Assembly: GCA_945888565.1 (NCBI GenBank)
Contig: CAMDAL010000008.1
Coordinates: forward strand, 1 to 25,734
Length of the DNA: 25,734 nucleotides
Direction of reading: 5' to 3'
Source of the DNA: Devosia equisanguinis
GTDB lineage: Bacteria > Pseudomonadota > Alphaproteobacteria > Rhizobiales > Devosiaceae
In this document: positions 1 through 7,461 of the stretch, piece by piece
Layout: the number at the start of each line of letters is the position of its first letter
Position numbering within the stretch: position 1 is the first letter of the stretch
Notes under the pieces: model-generated
Told to the model about the DNA's origin: nothing
The model's database searches: none
The model's input: only the letters and a program-made list of their open reading frames with translations
Made by a program: the position numbers and the translations under genes

Positions 1-1003
1 CGAGTTTCAGCGTCCGCTCGATCTCGTAGAGCGCGAACTCGTTGGCTTCGAGCAGCACGAGCTTTCTGGGATGCCACTTTGCGATCAGCCGCGTCAGTTC
101 CGACCCTATCGAGCCGCCGGCGCCGGTGACCATGATGGTACGGCTCGCCAGCAGCTGCTCGAGCAGGCCCGGATCAGCCGGGGCAGCCGAGCGGCCCAGC
201 AGGTCGTCGATGTCGATGGCCCGCAACTGGTTCACCAGGTACTTGCCCGAGGCCAGGTCGGAAATCGCGGGCAGGGTGCGGATCTTCACCGGGTGGCGGC
301 TCAGCTGCTCGATGATGCGGCCGCGGGTCGGCGCATCGGCTGCCGGCAGCGACAGGATCACCTCGCGCACGCCCCGGTTGCGCACCAGTTCCGCCAGCCC
401 GTCGGGTGGATAGACCCGGTAGCCGGCGACATCGCGCCCCCACAGCGAAGGGTCGTCGTCAAGGAAGGCGGCGACATAGTTGCGGCCCTGCGTCTGCAGC
501 GCTCCGGCCAGTTGCGTGCCCGATCGACCGGCGCCGTAGATCACCACGCCCGAGCCGCGGCCGAGGCTCTGCTCGGGCAGCGACAGCAGCGCCTTGGCGA
601 TGTAGCGGGCACCGCCGATCATCAGCGTGCCGAAGATGAAATAGAACAGCGGTACCGTGCGGGGGAAAACGGCGAACCGCGTCGCCTCGGCAAAGTAGAG
701 CGCCACCACCCAGAGCAGCGTCGCCAGCGTCATCGCCTGGATCACGGTGATGAAGGCGCGCTCCGGCAGGTAGCGGATCACCGCGCGATACAACCCCATC
801 CGCACGAAGACCGGGATCGCGATGAACGGCGCCGCCACCATCAGCAGCCAGTGATACCATGTCGGACTGAACGAGCCACCCAGCCGGATGGTGAAGCTGA
901 GCCACAGGGCCACGAACAGCGCGAGGACGTCGAAGCCGATCAGGATGGCGCGCTTGGCCCCACGCGACAGACCGCTCAGCCGGTCCCTCACCTTACTCAG
1001 CAT
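1..1003 (-). CDS. Polysaccharide biosynthesis protein, CapD/FlaA1/WbpM-type NDP-sugar dehydratase/epimerase (C-terminus outside window)
   Basis: The reading frame opens at ATG (1003-1001, minus strand) and stays open to the window edge, giving 334 residues without a stop. Four hydrophobic segments are visible at about residues 18-38, 49-67, 84-104 and 117-135, followed by a first nucleotide-binding fold with VVIYGAGRSG near residue 157 and, near residue 293, the start of a second Rossmann domain with TGAGGSIG. This layout (four-helix membrane anchor, CoA-binding-like domain, SDR catalytic domain) is that of membrane-bound UDP-sugar 4,6-dehydratases/epimerases such as WbpM, FlaA1 and CapD, which act in capsule or O-antigen sugar synthesis at the inner membrane. 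The catalytic part lies outside the window, so substrate and reaction cannot be judged. The gene is divergent from the RNase D gene with about 120 bp between them. The family call is firm. Confidence 0.9.
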   Translation of the reverse strand, partial: MLSKVRDRLSGLSRGAKRAILIGFDVLALFVALWLSFTIRLGGSFSPTWYHWLLMVAAPFIAIPVFVRMGLYRAVIRYLPERAFITVIQAMTLATLLWVVALYFAEATRFAVFPRTVPLFYFIFGTLMIGGARYIAKALLSLPEQSLGRGSGVVIYGAGRSGTQLAGALQTQGRNYVAAFLDDDPSLWGRDVAGYRVYPPDGLAELVRNRGVREVILSLPAADAPTRGRIIEQLSRHPVKIRTLPAISDLASGKYLVNQLRAIDIDDLLGRSAAPADPGLLEQLLASRTIMVTGAGGSIGSELTRLIAKWHPRKLVLLEANEFALYEIERTLKL

Positions 1004-1124
1004 GATTTACGCAAACCCGATCTGCCGCGACGCCGCCGGCGGGCTATGTAGCCAAACTGCCGTGGCCTTTCCAACGCCTTTATGCTGTGGCATCAGAACG
1101 TCAGTATTGATCCGGGACCACCAC

Positions 1125-1739
1125 ATGACCATCCGTCTCCACCGCGGCGACCTGCCGGACCTTTCGCGCTACGGCAAGGAGGTGGCGATCGACACCGAGA
1201 CGATGGGCCTCAACCCGCATCGCGACCGGCTCTGCGTGGTCCAGTTGTCGCCCGGTGACGGCAGTGCCGACGTGGTGCAGATTCCGGCGGGCCTCAACGA
1301 AGCCCCGAACCTGGTGAAGCTGCTGGGTGATCCGAACGTCACCAAGATCTTCCACTATGCGCGCTTCGACGTCGCGGTGCTGAAGAACCGGTTCGGCGTC
1401 ATCACCGGCCCGGTCTACTGCACCAAGATCGCGTCGAAGCTCTGCCGCACCTATACGGACCGGCACGGCCTCAAGGATATCGTCAAGGAACTGCTGAACA
1501 TCGACCTCTCCAAGCAGCAGCAGAGCTCCGACTGGGGCGCCGAGAAGATTTCCGACGCGCAGCTCGAGTACGCCGCGTCCGACGTGCTCTACCTGCACGA
1601 CCTGAAGCGCCACCTCGACCGCATGCTGAAGCGCGAGGGCCGGCTGGAGCTGGCGCAGGCCTGCTTCGACTTCCTCAAGCACCGGATCGATCTCGACCTG
1701 ATGGGCTGGGACGAGACGGACATCTTCGCGCACAGCTGA
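1125..1739 (+). CDS. rnd: Ribonuclease D-like 3'-5' exoribonuclease (short form)
   Basis: The protein has 204 residues from ATG 1125. The DEDDy exonuclease signature is complete: D23 and E25 in AIDTETMGL, D82 in HYARFDVAVL, and Y149 with D153 in EYAASDVLYL. These acidic residues bind the two catalytic metals in the RNase D/DnaQ fold. The protein stops after the nuclease domain and lacks the HRDC domains of E. coli RNase D, as is usual for the short alphaproteobacterial version. Longer in-frame openings begin upstream at 888, but they run through the divergent gene and the intergenic region and look non-coding; the MTIRLHRGDLPDL start matches the family. The stop overlaps the lptC start by one base (TGATG), which suggests translational coupling with the LPS transport genes. 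The role is probably 3' trimming of structured RNA; the exact substrate is unknown. Confidence 0.9.
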   Translation: MTIRLHRGDLPDLSRYGKEVAIDTETMGLNPHRDRLCVVQLSPGDGSADVVQIPAGLNEAPNLVKLLGDPNVTKIFHYARFDVAVLKNRFGVITGPVYCTKIASKLCRTYTDRHGLKDIVKELLNIDLSKQQQSSDWGAEKISDAQLEYAASDVLYLHDLKRHLDRMLKREGRLELAQACFDFLKHRIDLDLMGWDETDIFAHS

Positions 1740-2413
1740 TGGCGGGCCTTGCCGTCGCGCCCGATCCGGTTCGCGAACGTCTCTACGCGGCGCTGACGCG
1801 GCGCAACCGGCTGGTCGCCGTGCTGCGCGTCGCGGTGCCCGTCGTGGGGGCCATCGTGCTGGCGGTCGTGCTCGGTGGCATCGTGCTCGACAACCTGCGC
1901 GAGCAGTTCGGCTTCGCATCGATCCGGATCGACCGCGACAACCTGGTGGTGGAATCCCCAAGGGTGACGGCCATCGGCGACGATGGCACGCTCTATGCCG
2001 CGACCGCCGGAATGGCCAAGGTGCGGATCGGCAGCACGGATCTCGTGGACATGACCGACGCGGTGTTCAGCATGACCTCGACGCTCGGCGTGACCTTCAG
2101 CGCCGCGGCCTCCGCCGCAGCGCTGCAGACGAGCGTGCAGACCCTCACCGTGCCCGGCACGCTGGGGGTGAAGAGCGATGACGGCCTCCACGGGACGTTC
2201 GAGGACTTCTTCGGCGACATGCTCAACTATGCCATGGTGGCGCACGGCGCCGTCGACCTGACCTTTCCGGCCGGCATGCAGGTGCAGTCCGAGGGCATGA
2301 CCTATGACGGCAACAGCCAGCTGTGGACGTTTACCCGCGCCACCGTCACCCTTCCCGACACGCCGGGCGGCGCCATCGAGGATGCCCCACCTGTGATGGA
2401 GCTTGTGCAATGA
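1739..2413 (+). CDS. lptC: LPS export ABC transporter periplasmic protein LptC
   Basis: This is a 224-residue protein with one N-terminal membrane helix (about residues 24-47, rich in V, A and L) after a short basic cytoplasmic stretch, followed by a periplasmic beta-rich domain. That is the build of LptC, which sits in the inner membrane with LptB2FG and passes lipopolysaccharide to LptA. Sequence conservation in this family is low, so the call rests on the topology, the length and the position directly upstream of lptA and lptB. The start overlaps the RNase D stop by 1 base and the stop overlaps the lptA start (ATGA). In alphaproteobacteria LptC is often annotated only as a DUF1239 or hypothetical protein. 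Confidence 0.88.
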   Translation: MAGLAVAPDPVRERLYAALTRRNRLVAVLRVAVPVVGAIVLAVVLGGIVLDNLREQFGFASIRIDRDNLVVESPRVTAIGDDGTLYAATAGMAKVRIGSTDLVDMTDAVFSMTSTLGVTFSAAASAAALQTSVQTLTVPGTLGVKSDDGLHGTFEDFFGDMLNYAMVAHGAVDLTFPAGMQVQSEGMTYDGNSQLWTFTRATVTLPDTPGGAIEDAPPVMELVQ

Positions 2414-2861
2414 GGTTCCTGCTCACCCTGCTGCTGGCCCTTTGCACTCTTGCGCTGCCGGCGCTCGCTGCCGGCACGCCGGTGAAGATCACCGCCGACA
2501 GCTTCGTCATCGACCAGTCGACCAACAAGGCAACTTTCAGTGGCGCGGTGATCATCACTCGCGGCTCGATGACCATGTGGGCCGACAAGGCCGTGGTGAA
2601 CTACGGCACCGGCGGTGAGGGCGACATCGACGGGCTCGACGCCACCGGCAATGTGCGGATCAAGACCACGGGGCAGGAAGCCACCGGCAGTCGGGCGGTC
2701 TTCACGCCCGACAACTCCACCGTCCGGCTTTCGGGCAACGTCCGGGTCAAGAGCGCGAGCGGGACGATGAGCGGACCCGAGCTTACCATCAACCTCGCCA
2801 GCAACACCTCGGTGTTCAAGGGTAGCGAAGGGGGCCGGGTCACCGGCGTCTTCACCCCGCA

Positions 2862-2865
<4 letters not shown>
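2410..2865 (+). CDS. lptA: LPS transport periplasmic bridge protein LptA
   Basis: The protein has 151 residues starting at ATG 2410, which overlaps the lptC stop. Residues 1-20 form a clear Sec signal peptide (MRFLLTLLLALCTLALPALA) with likely cleavage after ALA. The mature part is an OstA/LptA-type beta-jellyroll: repeated short strands such as ITADSFVID, ATFSGAVIITRG, MTMWADKAVVNY and VRLSGNVRVKS are characteristic of PF03968. LptA polymerises between LptC and LptD to carry LPS across the periplasm. An upstream in-frame start at 2323 exists but would place the signal peptide internally, inside the lptC end, so it was rejected. The stop overlaps the lptB start by four bases, so lptC, lptA and lptB appear coupled. 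Confidence 0.93.
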
Positions 2866-3632
<767 letters not shown>

Positions 3633-3680
3633 GCGTTTCGCGCCAACCCTCTCGTTTCCCCGCAGCATCTTAACCACTCT

Positions 3681-3695
3681 TGGCACGCTTCTTGC
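3681..3695 (+). promoter_or_regulatory. Candidate sigma-54 (-24/-12) promoter of rpoN
   Basis: TGGCACG (3681-3687), four bases, then TTGC (3692-3695) matches all eleven fixed positions of the sigma-54 consensus TGGCACG-N4-TTGC. The invariant GG (3682-3683) and GC (3694-3695) are separated by the obligatory ten bases. It lies in the lptB-rpoN gap, pointing at rpoN, with a predicted transcript start about 68 bases before the rpoN ATG. The base after TTGC (C) and the first spacer base (C) deviate from the weaker flanking preferences. An 11-base direct repeat, CGCTTCTTGCC, begins inside the site (3686-3696 and 3699-3709). No upstream activator site was identified. Confidence 0.65.
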
Positions 3696-3774
3696 CAGCG
3701 CTTCTTGCCCTTGTGGCGCCGATGCGTCATGGTCCCGCCGGGCGCCTGATTTGTAAGCCGGGAGTAATCGAGGG

Positions 3775-5283
3775 ATGGCATTGTCGCCGCGGCTGGAGGT
3801 CAAGCAGGGCCTCGGCCTGACGCTGACCCCGCAGTTGATGCAGTCGATCCGGCTGCTGCAGCTCAGCCACCTGGAGCTCAGCGCCTTCGTCGATGCCGAA
3901 CTGCTGCGCAACCCGCTGCTCGAGCGCGAGGACGGCAGCGAACCCAATGGCGAAGAGCCGCCGGAGCTGCCCGAGCGGGCCACCGAACTCAATGCTTCCG
4001 AAGACACTGTCGATTTTTCCGACCGCATCCAGTCGGCCGACTCGATCGCCAACGGCTACGATACCGAGGTCGAGAACGTCTTCCCCGAGCAGGCGGCGCA
4101 GGACCGGCTGAACGACCTGCCGCAGTGGGCCGAGGGCAGCGGCAGCGGCGAGGAGGCGCCCGACCTCGACCAGTTCGTCGCGGCGCGACTGAGTCTGTCC
4201 GAACACCTCGAGGCGCAGGTCTCGCTGCTGCTGAGCGATCCGGCCGAACGGTTGATCGCGCAGTTCCTGATCGATGGGCTCAACGAGGCCGGCTACCTCT
4301 CGGTCGAGCTAGAGGCGATCGCCGAGCAGCTCGGCGCACCGCTGGCCGCCGTCGAGGCCGTGCTGGAGAAGCTGCATGGCTGCGAACCGGTCGGCCTGTT
4401 TGCCCGCGACGTGAAGGAGTGCCTGGCGCTGCAACTGCGCGAGCGCGACCGGCTCGACCCGATGATGGCGCGGCTGCTCGACAACCTCCACCTCATCGCC
4501 GAACACGACATGGCCGGCCTGGTGCGCGCCATCGGCTGCGATCGCGAGGACCTCGCTGACATGCTCGGCGAACTCAGGGAACTCGATCCCAAGCCCGGCC
4601 GGGCTTTCGAGCGCGGTCCGGTGGAATCGGTAGTGCCGGATGTGTTCGTGCGCGAGGCGCCGCTCGGCGGCTGGCAGATCGAACTCAACACCGAGGTGTT
4701 GCCGCGCGTGCTGATCAACCGCCAGTATTATGCCTCCGTCACCAGGAAGACGCGCGACGCGACCGAGAAGACCTTCCTCACCGATTGCCTTGCCACCGCC
4801 AACTGGCTGGCAAAAAGCCTCGACCAGCGGGCGCAGACCATCCTGAAGGTCGCCGCCGATATCGTGAAGCAGCAGGATGGGTTCCTCGTCCACGGCATCA
4901 CCCATCTGAGGCCGATGACGCTCAAGGCCGTGGCCGATGCCATCGAGATGCACGAATCGACGGTCAGCCGCGTCACCTCGAACAAGTACATGATGACGCC
5001 GCGCGGGCTGTTCGAGATGAAGTACTTCTTCACCACGGCGCTCGGCTCATCGACCGGCGAGGCTGATCACTCGGCGGAGGCGGTGCGGCACCGCATCAGG
5101 CAGATCATCGAGGCCGAGACGCCGGCCGAAATCCTCTCTGACGACACCATCGCCGAGATGCTGCAGAAGGAACGCGGCATCGAGGTGGCGCGGCGCACCG
5201 TGGCCAAGTACCGCGAGGGCATGAACATCCCCTCCTCGGTGATCCGCCGCCGCCAGAAGCGTTCGCTGGCCGGGGCGCGCTAG
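3775..5283 (+). CDS. rpoN: RNA polymerase factor sigma-54
   Basis: This 502-residue protein shows all the parts of sigma-54: an N-terminal glutamine/leucine-rich Region I (LTLTPQLMQSIRLLQLSHLEL, residues about 16-36) that contacts activator ATPases, an acidic Region II (about 55-135), a core-binding domain, a helix-turn-helix region around MHESTVSRV, and the C-terminal RpoN box ARRTVAKYRE (472-481) that reads the -24 element. It directs RNA polymerase to promoters for nitrogen metabolism and other functions and needs an enhancer-binding ATPase to open DNA. A GGAG at 3761-3764 is the likely ribosome-binding site; a second GAGGG lies too close to the ATG. The position between lptB and hpf-ptsN is the classical gene order in proteobacteria. 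A sigma-54-type promoter in its leader suggests autoregulation. Confidence 0.97.
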   Translation: MALSPRLEVKQGLGLTLTPQLMQSIRLLQLSHLELSAFVDAELLRNPLLEREDGSEPNGEEPPELPERATELNASEDTVDFSDRIQSADSIANGYDTEVENVFPEQAAQDRLNDLPQWAEGSGSGEEAPDLDQFVAARLSLSEHLEAQVSLLLSDPAERLIAQFLIDGLNEAGYLSVELEAIAEQLGAPLAAVEAVLEKLHGCEPVGLFARDVKECLALQLRERDRLDPMMARLLDNLHLIAEHDMAGLVRAIGCDREDLADMLGELRELDPKPGRAFERGPVESVVPDVFVREAPLGGWQIELNTEVLPRVLINRQYYASVTRKTRDATEKTFLTDCLATANWLAKSLDQRAQTILKVAADIVKQQDGFLVHGITHLRPMTLKAVADAIEMHESTVSRVTSNKYMMTPRGLFEMKYFFTTALGSSTGEADHSAEAVRHRIRQIIEAETPAEILSDDTIAEMLQKERGIEVARRTVAKYREGMNIPSSVIRRRQKRSLAGAR

Positions 5284-5302
5284 GGGGGTTTCGCGCCGCC
5301 CC
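5272..5302 (+). terminator. Possible hairpin at the rpoN stop codon
   Basis: GGGGCGCGC (5272-5280) can pair with GCGCCGCCCC (5293-5302), leaving one bulged C and a 12-base loop that contains the rpoN stop. Only TTAT follows, so the T-tract is weak. It could be a poor intrinsic terminator, or a structure that lowers readthrough into hpf or protects the mRNA 3' end. Confidence 0.3.
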
Positions 5303-5376
5303 TTATCCCCAGTTCCCTAAAATTCTTGTTCCAAATCAATGAACCGGCGCAACTTTGCGTGCATTGCCCCGGAGGG

Positions 5377-5398
5377 AGAGCGGGTCTAGACTCGCTCT
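5377..5398. promoter_or_regulatory. 22-base near-perfect palindrome upstream of hpf
   Basis: AGAGCG, G, GTCTAGAC, T, CGCTCT reads the same on both strands except for one position pair (G opposite T). The core GTCTAGAC is perfectly palindromic. It lies 70 to 91 bases before the hpf start. Its size and two-fold symmetry fit a binding site for a dimeric regulator of hpf; as RNA it would form a tight hairpin with a four-base loop but without a T-tract. No regulator can be named. Confidence 0.45.
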
Positions 5399-5467
5399 AC
5401 CGGATGGCGAGGCCGGTTGGCAGGCCGCGACGTCCGGCCCGATGCTAACCAACCAAAAGAGAAGTCC

Positions 5468-6037
5468 ATGACTCTACGCGTCTCGGGGAAGAACATGGAT
5501 GTAGGCGATGCCCTGCGTTCGAAGGCAACCGACCACTTCGACACCGTGGTCAAAAAGTATTTCGATGGCAACTATAGCGGGCACCTGACGCTCGAGCCCG
5601 AGGGATCCGGATTTTCGGCGCTGTGCATGGTGCATCTCGACTCAGGCGCCACGCTGCAGTCGAGCGGCTACGGCCATGACGCCATCCTCGCCTACGAGAA
5701 GATGGCCGATACCATCGAGCAGCGCCTGCGCCGCTACAACAAGAAGCTCAAGACGCATCGCCGCCACGCCGGCAGCGAAACCGAGCAGGCACCAGCCTAT
5801 GTGCTTGGCGCACCCGACGATTCCGACGAGCTGGCGGAGGACTACTCGCCGCCGGTGATCGCTGAGTCCACCTCGTCGCTGCGGCAGATGTCGGTCGGCG
5901 AAGCGGTGATGCAGCTCGACCTTACACAGGCCGAAGTGGTGGTATTCCGCCATGCTGGACACGGTGGACTAAATGTGGTCTACCGCCGCGCCGACGGCAA
6001 TATTGGCTGGATCGATCCCGCTCTGCGGGCCAACTGA
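5468..6037 (+). CDS. hpf: Long-form ribosome hibernation promoting factor
   Basis: The protein has 189 residues from ATG 5468, preceded by the purine-rich AAGAGAAG. The N-terminal half (about 1-100: LRVSGKNMDVGDALRSKATDH, then IEQRLRRYNKKLKTHRR) is the S30AE/YfiA fold that occupies the 30S decoding site. A charged, variable linker (about 100-130) follows, and then a C-terminal domain (about 133-189: RQMSVGEAVMQLDLTQAEVVVFRH ending in GNIGWIDP) that dimerises in long-form HPFs and joins two 70S ribosomes into 100S particles. This length and two-domain layout define the long form, unlike the short E. coli HPF. The place between rpoN and ptsN is conserved. An in-frame opening at 5417 adds residues unlike the family. 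Expression in stationary phase or stress is expected from the family. Confidence 0.95.
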   Translation: MTLRVSGKNMDVGDALRSKATDHFDTVVKKYFDGNYSGHLTLEPEGSGFSALCMVHLDSGATLQSSGYGHDAILAYEKMADTIEQRLRRYNKKLKTHRRHAGSETEQAPAYVLGAPDDSDELAEDYSPPVIAESTSSLRQMSVGEAVMQLDLTQAEVVVFRHAGHGGLNVVYRRADGNIGWIDPALRAN

Positions 6038-6085
6038 GGCTAAAGCGATCTCCCGTTCCGGCGCTTCTACCACAAGGCGATACTG

Positions 6086-6553
6086 ATGGAATTGGCCGAC
6101 ATCCTCTCCGAGGAGTCCGTTATTGTTTGCTCTGGCCTCAAGACCAAGTCGGACGTTCTGCGAAAGCTCGCCGAACGCGCGGCAGACGTCACCAGGGGAG
6201 ATGCCGGTCAGATCTTCGAGGCGTTGAGCGACCGTGAGGCGCTGGGCTCCACCGGGCTGGGCAATGGCATCGCCATTCCGCACGGCAAGCTGGCTGGGCT
6301 GCCTGGCGTCGCCGCGGTGTTCATGCGCCTCGACGCCCCGATCGAGTTCGAGGCGGTGGACGACCAGCCGGTCGATCTGATGATGATGCTGCTCGCCCCT
6401 GTCGGGGCGGGCGCCGATCACCTCAAGGCGCTGGCCCGCGTGGCGCGCCTGCTGCGCAGCGAAAGCACCGTCGAAGCGCTGCGACGCGCCGACGATGCGA
6501 GGGAAATCTACGCCATCCTCACCCAGCCGATCCCGGCCACGAAGGCAGCGTAG
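6086..6553 (+). CDS. ptsN: Nitrogen PTS EIIA component (EIIA-Ntr)
   Basis: This 155-residue protein is a single PTS EIIA type 2 domain. The phosphorylated histidine is H66 in the conserved GNGIAIPHGKL; the surrounding STGLGNG and the later FEAVDDQPVDL stretch are also typical. PtsN accepts phosphate from the PtsP-NPr relay and acts as a regulator (potassium uptake, nitrogen and carbon balance, stringent response) rather than as a sugar transporter. AAGG at 6074-6077 gives a good ribosome-binding site eight bases before the ATG. The gene closes the rpoN-hpf-ptsN cluster and runs convergently toward the DUF1150/hsp20 unit. Length and motif match the family closely. Confidence 0.96.
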   Translation: MELADILSEESVIVCSGLKTKSDVLRKLAERAADVTRGDAGQIFEALSDREALGSTGLGNGIAIPHGKLAGLPGVAAVFMRLDAPIEFEAVDDQPVDLMMMLLAPVGAGADHLKALARVARLLRSESTVEALRRADDAREIYAILTQPIPATKAA

Positions 6554-6574
6554 CCGGCCCTGCGGCCGCCTCAG

Positions 6575-6600
6575 GGTGCGAGCGCCGTCTGGCGCTCACC
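6575..6600. terminator. Hairpin between convergent ptsN and DUF1150 genes
   Basis: GAGCGCC (6580-6586), loop GTCT and GGCGCTC (6591-6597) form a perfect 7-bp stem. GGT (6575-6577) and ACC (6598-6600) can extend it past a two-base bulge. It lies in the short gap between two convergent genes, where a shared terminator is expected, but neither side has a proper T-run. A GC-rich stem without a T-tract is only moderate evidence. Confidence 0.4.
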
Positions 6601-6614
6601 CGATCTTGCAGGGT

Positions 6615-6884
6615 TCAGTGCAGTGTGACGATGCCGAAGGGCTGGCCCTGCAGCCATTCGGCTACGGCTTCCTGGCTGTCGCCGATCATCAGCGGCTGGC
6701 CATCGGCCGACACCACCAGATGATAGTCCTCGTCGAGGGAGAATTCGGTGCCGGGCAGCACGCTGCCCAGTTCATCGCCCTTTAGCTGCTTGACGTAGAC
6801 CACCGCATTGCCGCCAAGCGCCTGGAATTGCTCGGCACTGAGGTTGCGGAGGGGATTGTCGATGATCTCGCGGTTCTCTTGCAT
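6615..6884 (-). CDS. DUF1150 family protein, partner of Hsp20
   Basis: This is a small acidic protein of 89 residues without a signal peptide or membrane helix. Key stretches are LSAEQFQALGGNAVVYVK at about 15-32 and the C-terminal QPFGIVTLH, both characteristic of the DUF1150 family found in Rhizobiales and relatives. The start is supported by AAAGGGG seven bases upstream on the minus strand. It follows the hsp20 gene on the same strand after only 15 bases, so the two are almost certainly cotranscribed from the heat-shock promoter. The family's biochemical role is not established; linkage to small heat-shock genes suggests a stress-related job, which is inference. Confidence 0.88.
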   Translation of the reverse strand: MQENREIIDNPLRNLSAEQFQALGGNAVVYVKQLKGDELGSVLPGTEFSLDEDYHLVVSADGQPLMIGDSQEAVAEWLQGQPFGIVTLH

Positions 6885-6899
6885 TCGTGTTCCCCTTTC

Positions 6900-7319
6900 T
6901 TAGGCAGAACGGATGTCGATGCGACGGGCGACCTTTTCGGACCTTGGACGGACAACTGCGATGGAAAGCATGCCGTTCCGCAGAAGCGCATCCTTGACCA
7001 CCATTCCGTCGGCCAGCAGGAAGGAGCGCTGGAACTGCCGCGCGGCAATGCCGCGATGCAGGTATTCACGAGCCGGGTCGTCTTTTTGCCGGCCGCGGAC
7101 CAGTAGCTGGTTGTCTTCCGTCATCACCTCGAGGTCGCCTTCGGCAAAGCCGGCAACCGCGATGGAAATCAGGAACGTCTCGGCACCCTCGGCATCGAGC
7201 GTCCGCTCGATATTGTATGGCGGATAGCCATCGGCCGCCTTGGTGAGGCGATCGACCCGCTCCTCGAAGGCATCAAAGCCCAGAAGGAACGGCGCCGAGA
7301 ACATGGAGACGCGTGACAT
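6900..7319 (-). CDS. Small heat-shock protein, Hsp20/IbpA family
   Basis: The protein has 139 residues. An N-terminal arm (about 1-32, MSRVSMFSAPFLLGFDAFEE) precedes an alpha-crystallin domain starting near PPYNIERTL and including FLISIAVAGFAEGDLEV, NQLLVRGRQ and the late G-M-L-S-I (G-x-L-x-I class motif). Class A rhizobial small HSPs look like this. Such proteins form oligomers that hold unfolding proteins for refolding by DnaK/ClpB. The start is preceded by AAGGA eight bases upstream. The leader carries a RpoH-like promoter and a hairpin covering this ribosome-binding site, described separately, so both transcription and translation are likely heat-induced. It heads a two-gene unit with the DUF1150 gene. 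Confidence 0.95.
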   Translation of the reverse strand: MSRVSMFSAPFLLGFDAFEERVDRLTKAADGYPPYNIERTLDAEGAETFLISIAVAGFAEGDLEVMTEDNQLLVRGRQKDDPAREYLHRGIAARQFQRSFLLADGMVVKDALLRNGMLSIAVVRPRSEKVARRIDIRSA

Positions 7320-7381
7320 CCCAACCGTCCTTCATAAGCAACGTCGCAGATCGGCCCGAGTTTCAGTGGCACCGATCCATG
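7320..7381 (-). promoter_or_regulatory. ROSE-like RNA thermometer in the hsp20 leader
   Basis: Reading the minus strand just before the hsp20 ATG, CGTTGCT (7343-7337) faces AAGGACG (7332-7326) across a short loop. With the G of TTGCT bulged, CGUU/CU pairs with AG/GACG and buries the Shine-Dalgarno AGGA. A UUGCU-type anti-SD with a bulged G is the hallmark of ROSE thermometers found upstream of rhizobial hsp20 genes. A second hairpin upstream is formed by GATCGG (7377-7372) and CCGATC (7354-7349). The leader length fits the transcript start predicted from the RpoH-like promoter. Melting at high temperature would expose the site. The fold was paired by hand, not computed. Confidence 0.72.
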
Positions 7382-7387
7382 CCCGTG

Positions 7388-7416
7388 ATATGGGACAATG
7401 ACGCACCCCGTTCAAG
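7388..7416 (-). promoter_or_regulatory. RpoH (sigma-32)-like promoter of hsp20
   Basis: On the minus strand CTTGAA (7416-7411), preceded by CC, is followed after 16 bases by CCCATAT (7394-7388). CTTGAA is the sigma-32 -35 core and C-rich/ATAT the -10 form seen in alphaproteobacterial heat-shock promoters. The predicted transcript start, a few bases below 7388, falls just before the first leader hairpin. The divergent glycosyltransferase gene starts only 46 bases away on the other side. Confidence 0.65.
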
Positions 7417-7461
7417 GTCGCCAGGCCGTCTGGGGAGGCGGCAAGGGGCTTGCGGCAATTC

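Noticed and set aside
71..1051. Long plus-strand open frame of 326 codons opposite the CapD-like gene
   Set aside because: Rich in Arg, His and Gln with no motif; the minus strand encodes a clear membrane/Rossmann protein that runs off the window. This is a GC-driven shadow.
1042..1053. GGCTATGTAGCC small palindrome between the divergent CapD-like and RNase D genes
   Set aside because: Five-base arms are expected by chance at this length; not enough to claim an operator.
5401..5467. Second sigma-54 site before hpf (TTGGCAG region)
   Set aside because: GG is not followed by GC at the required ten-base distance, so it does not meet the sigma-54 rule.
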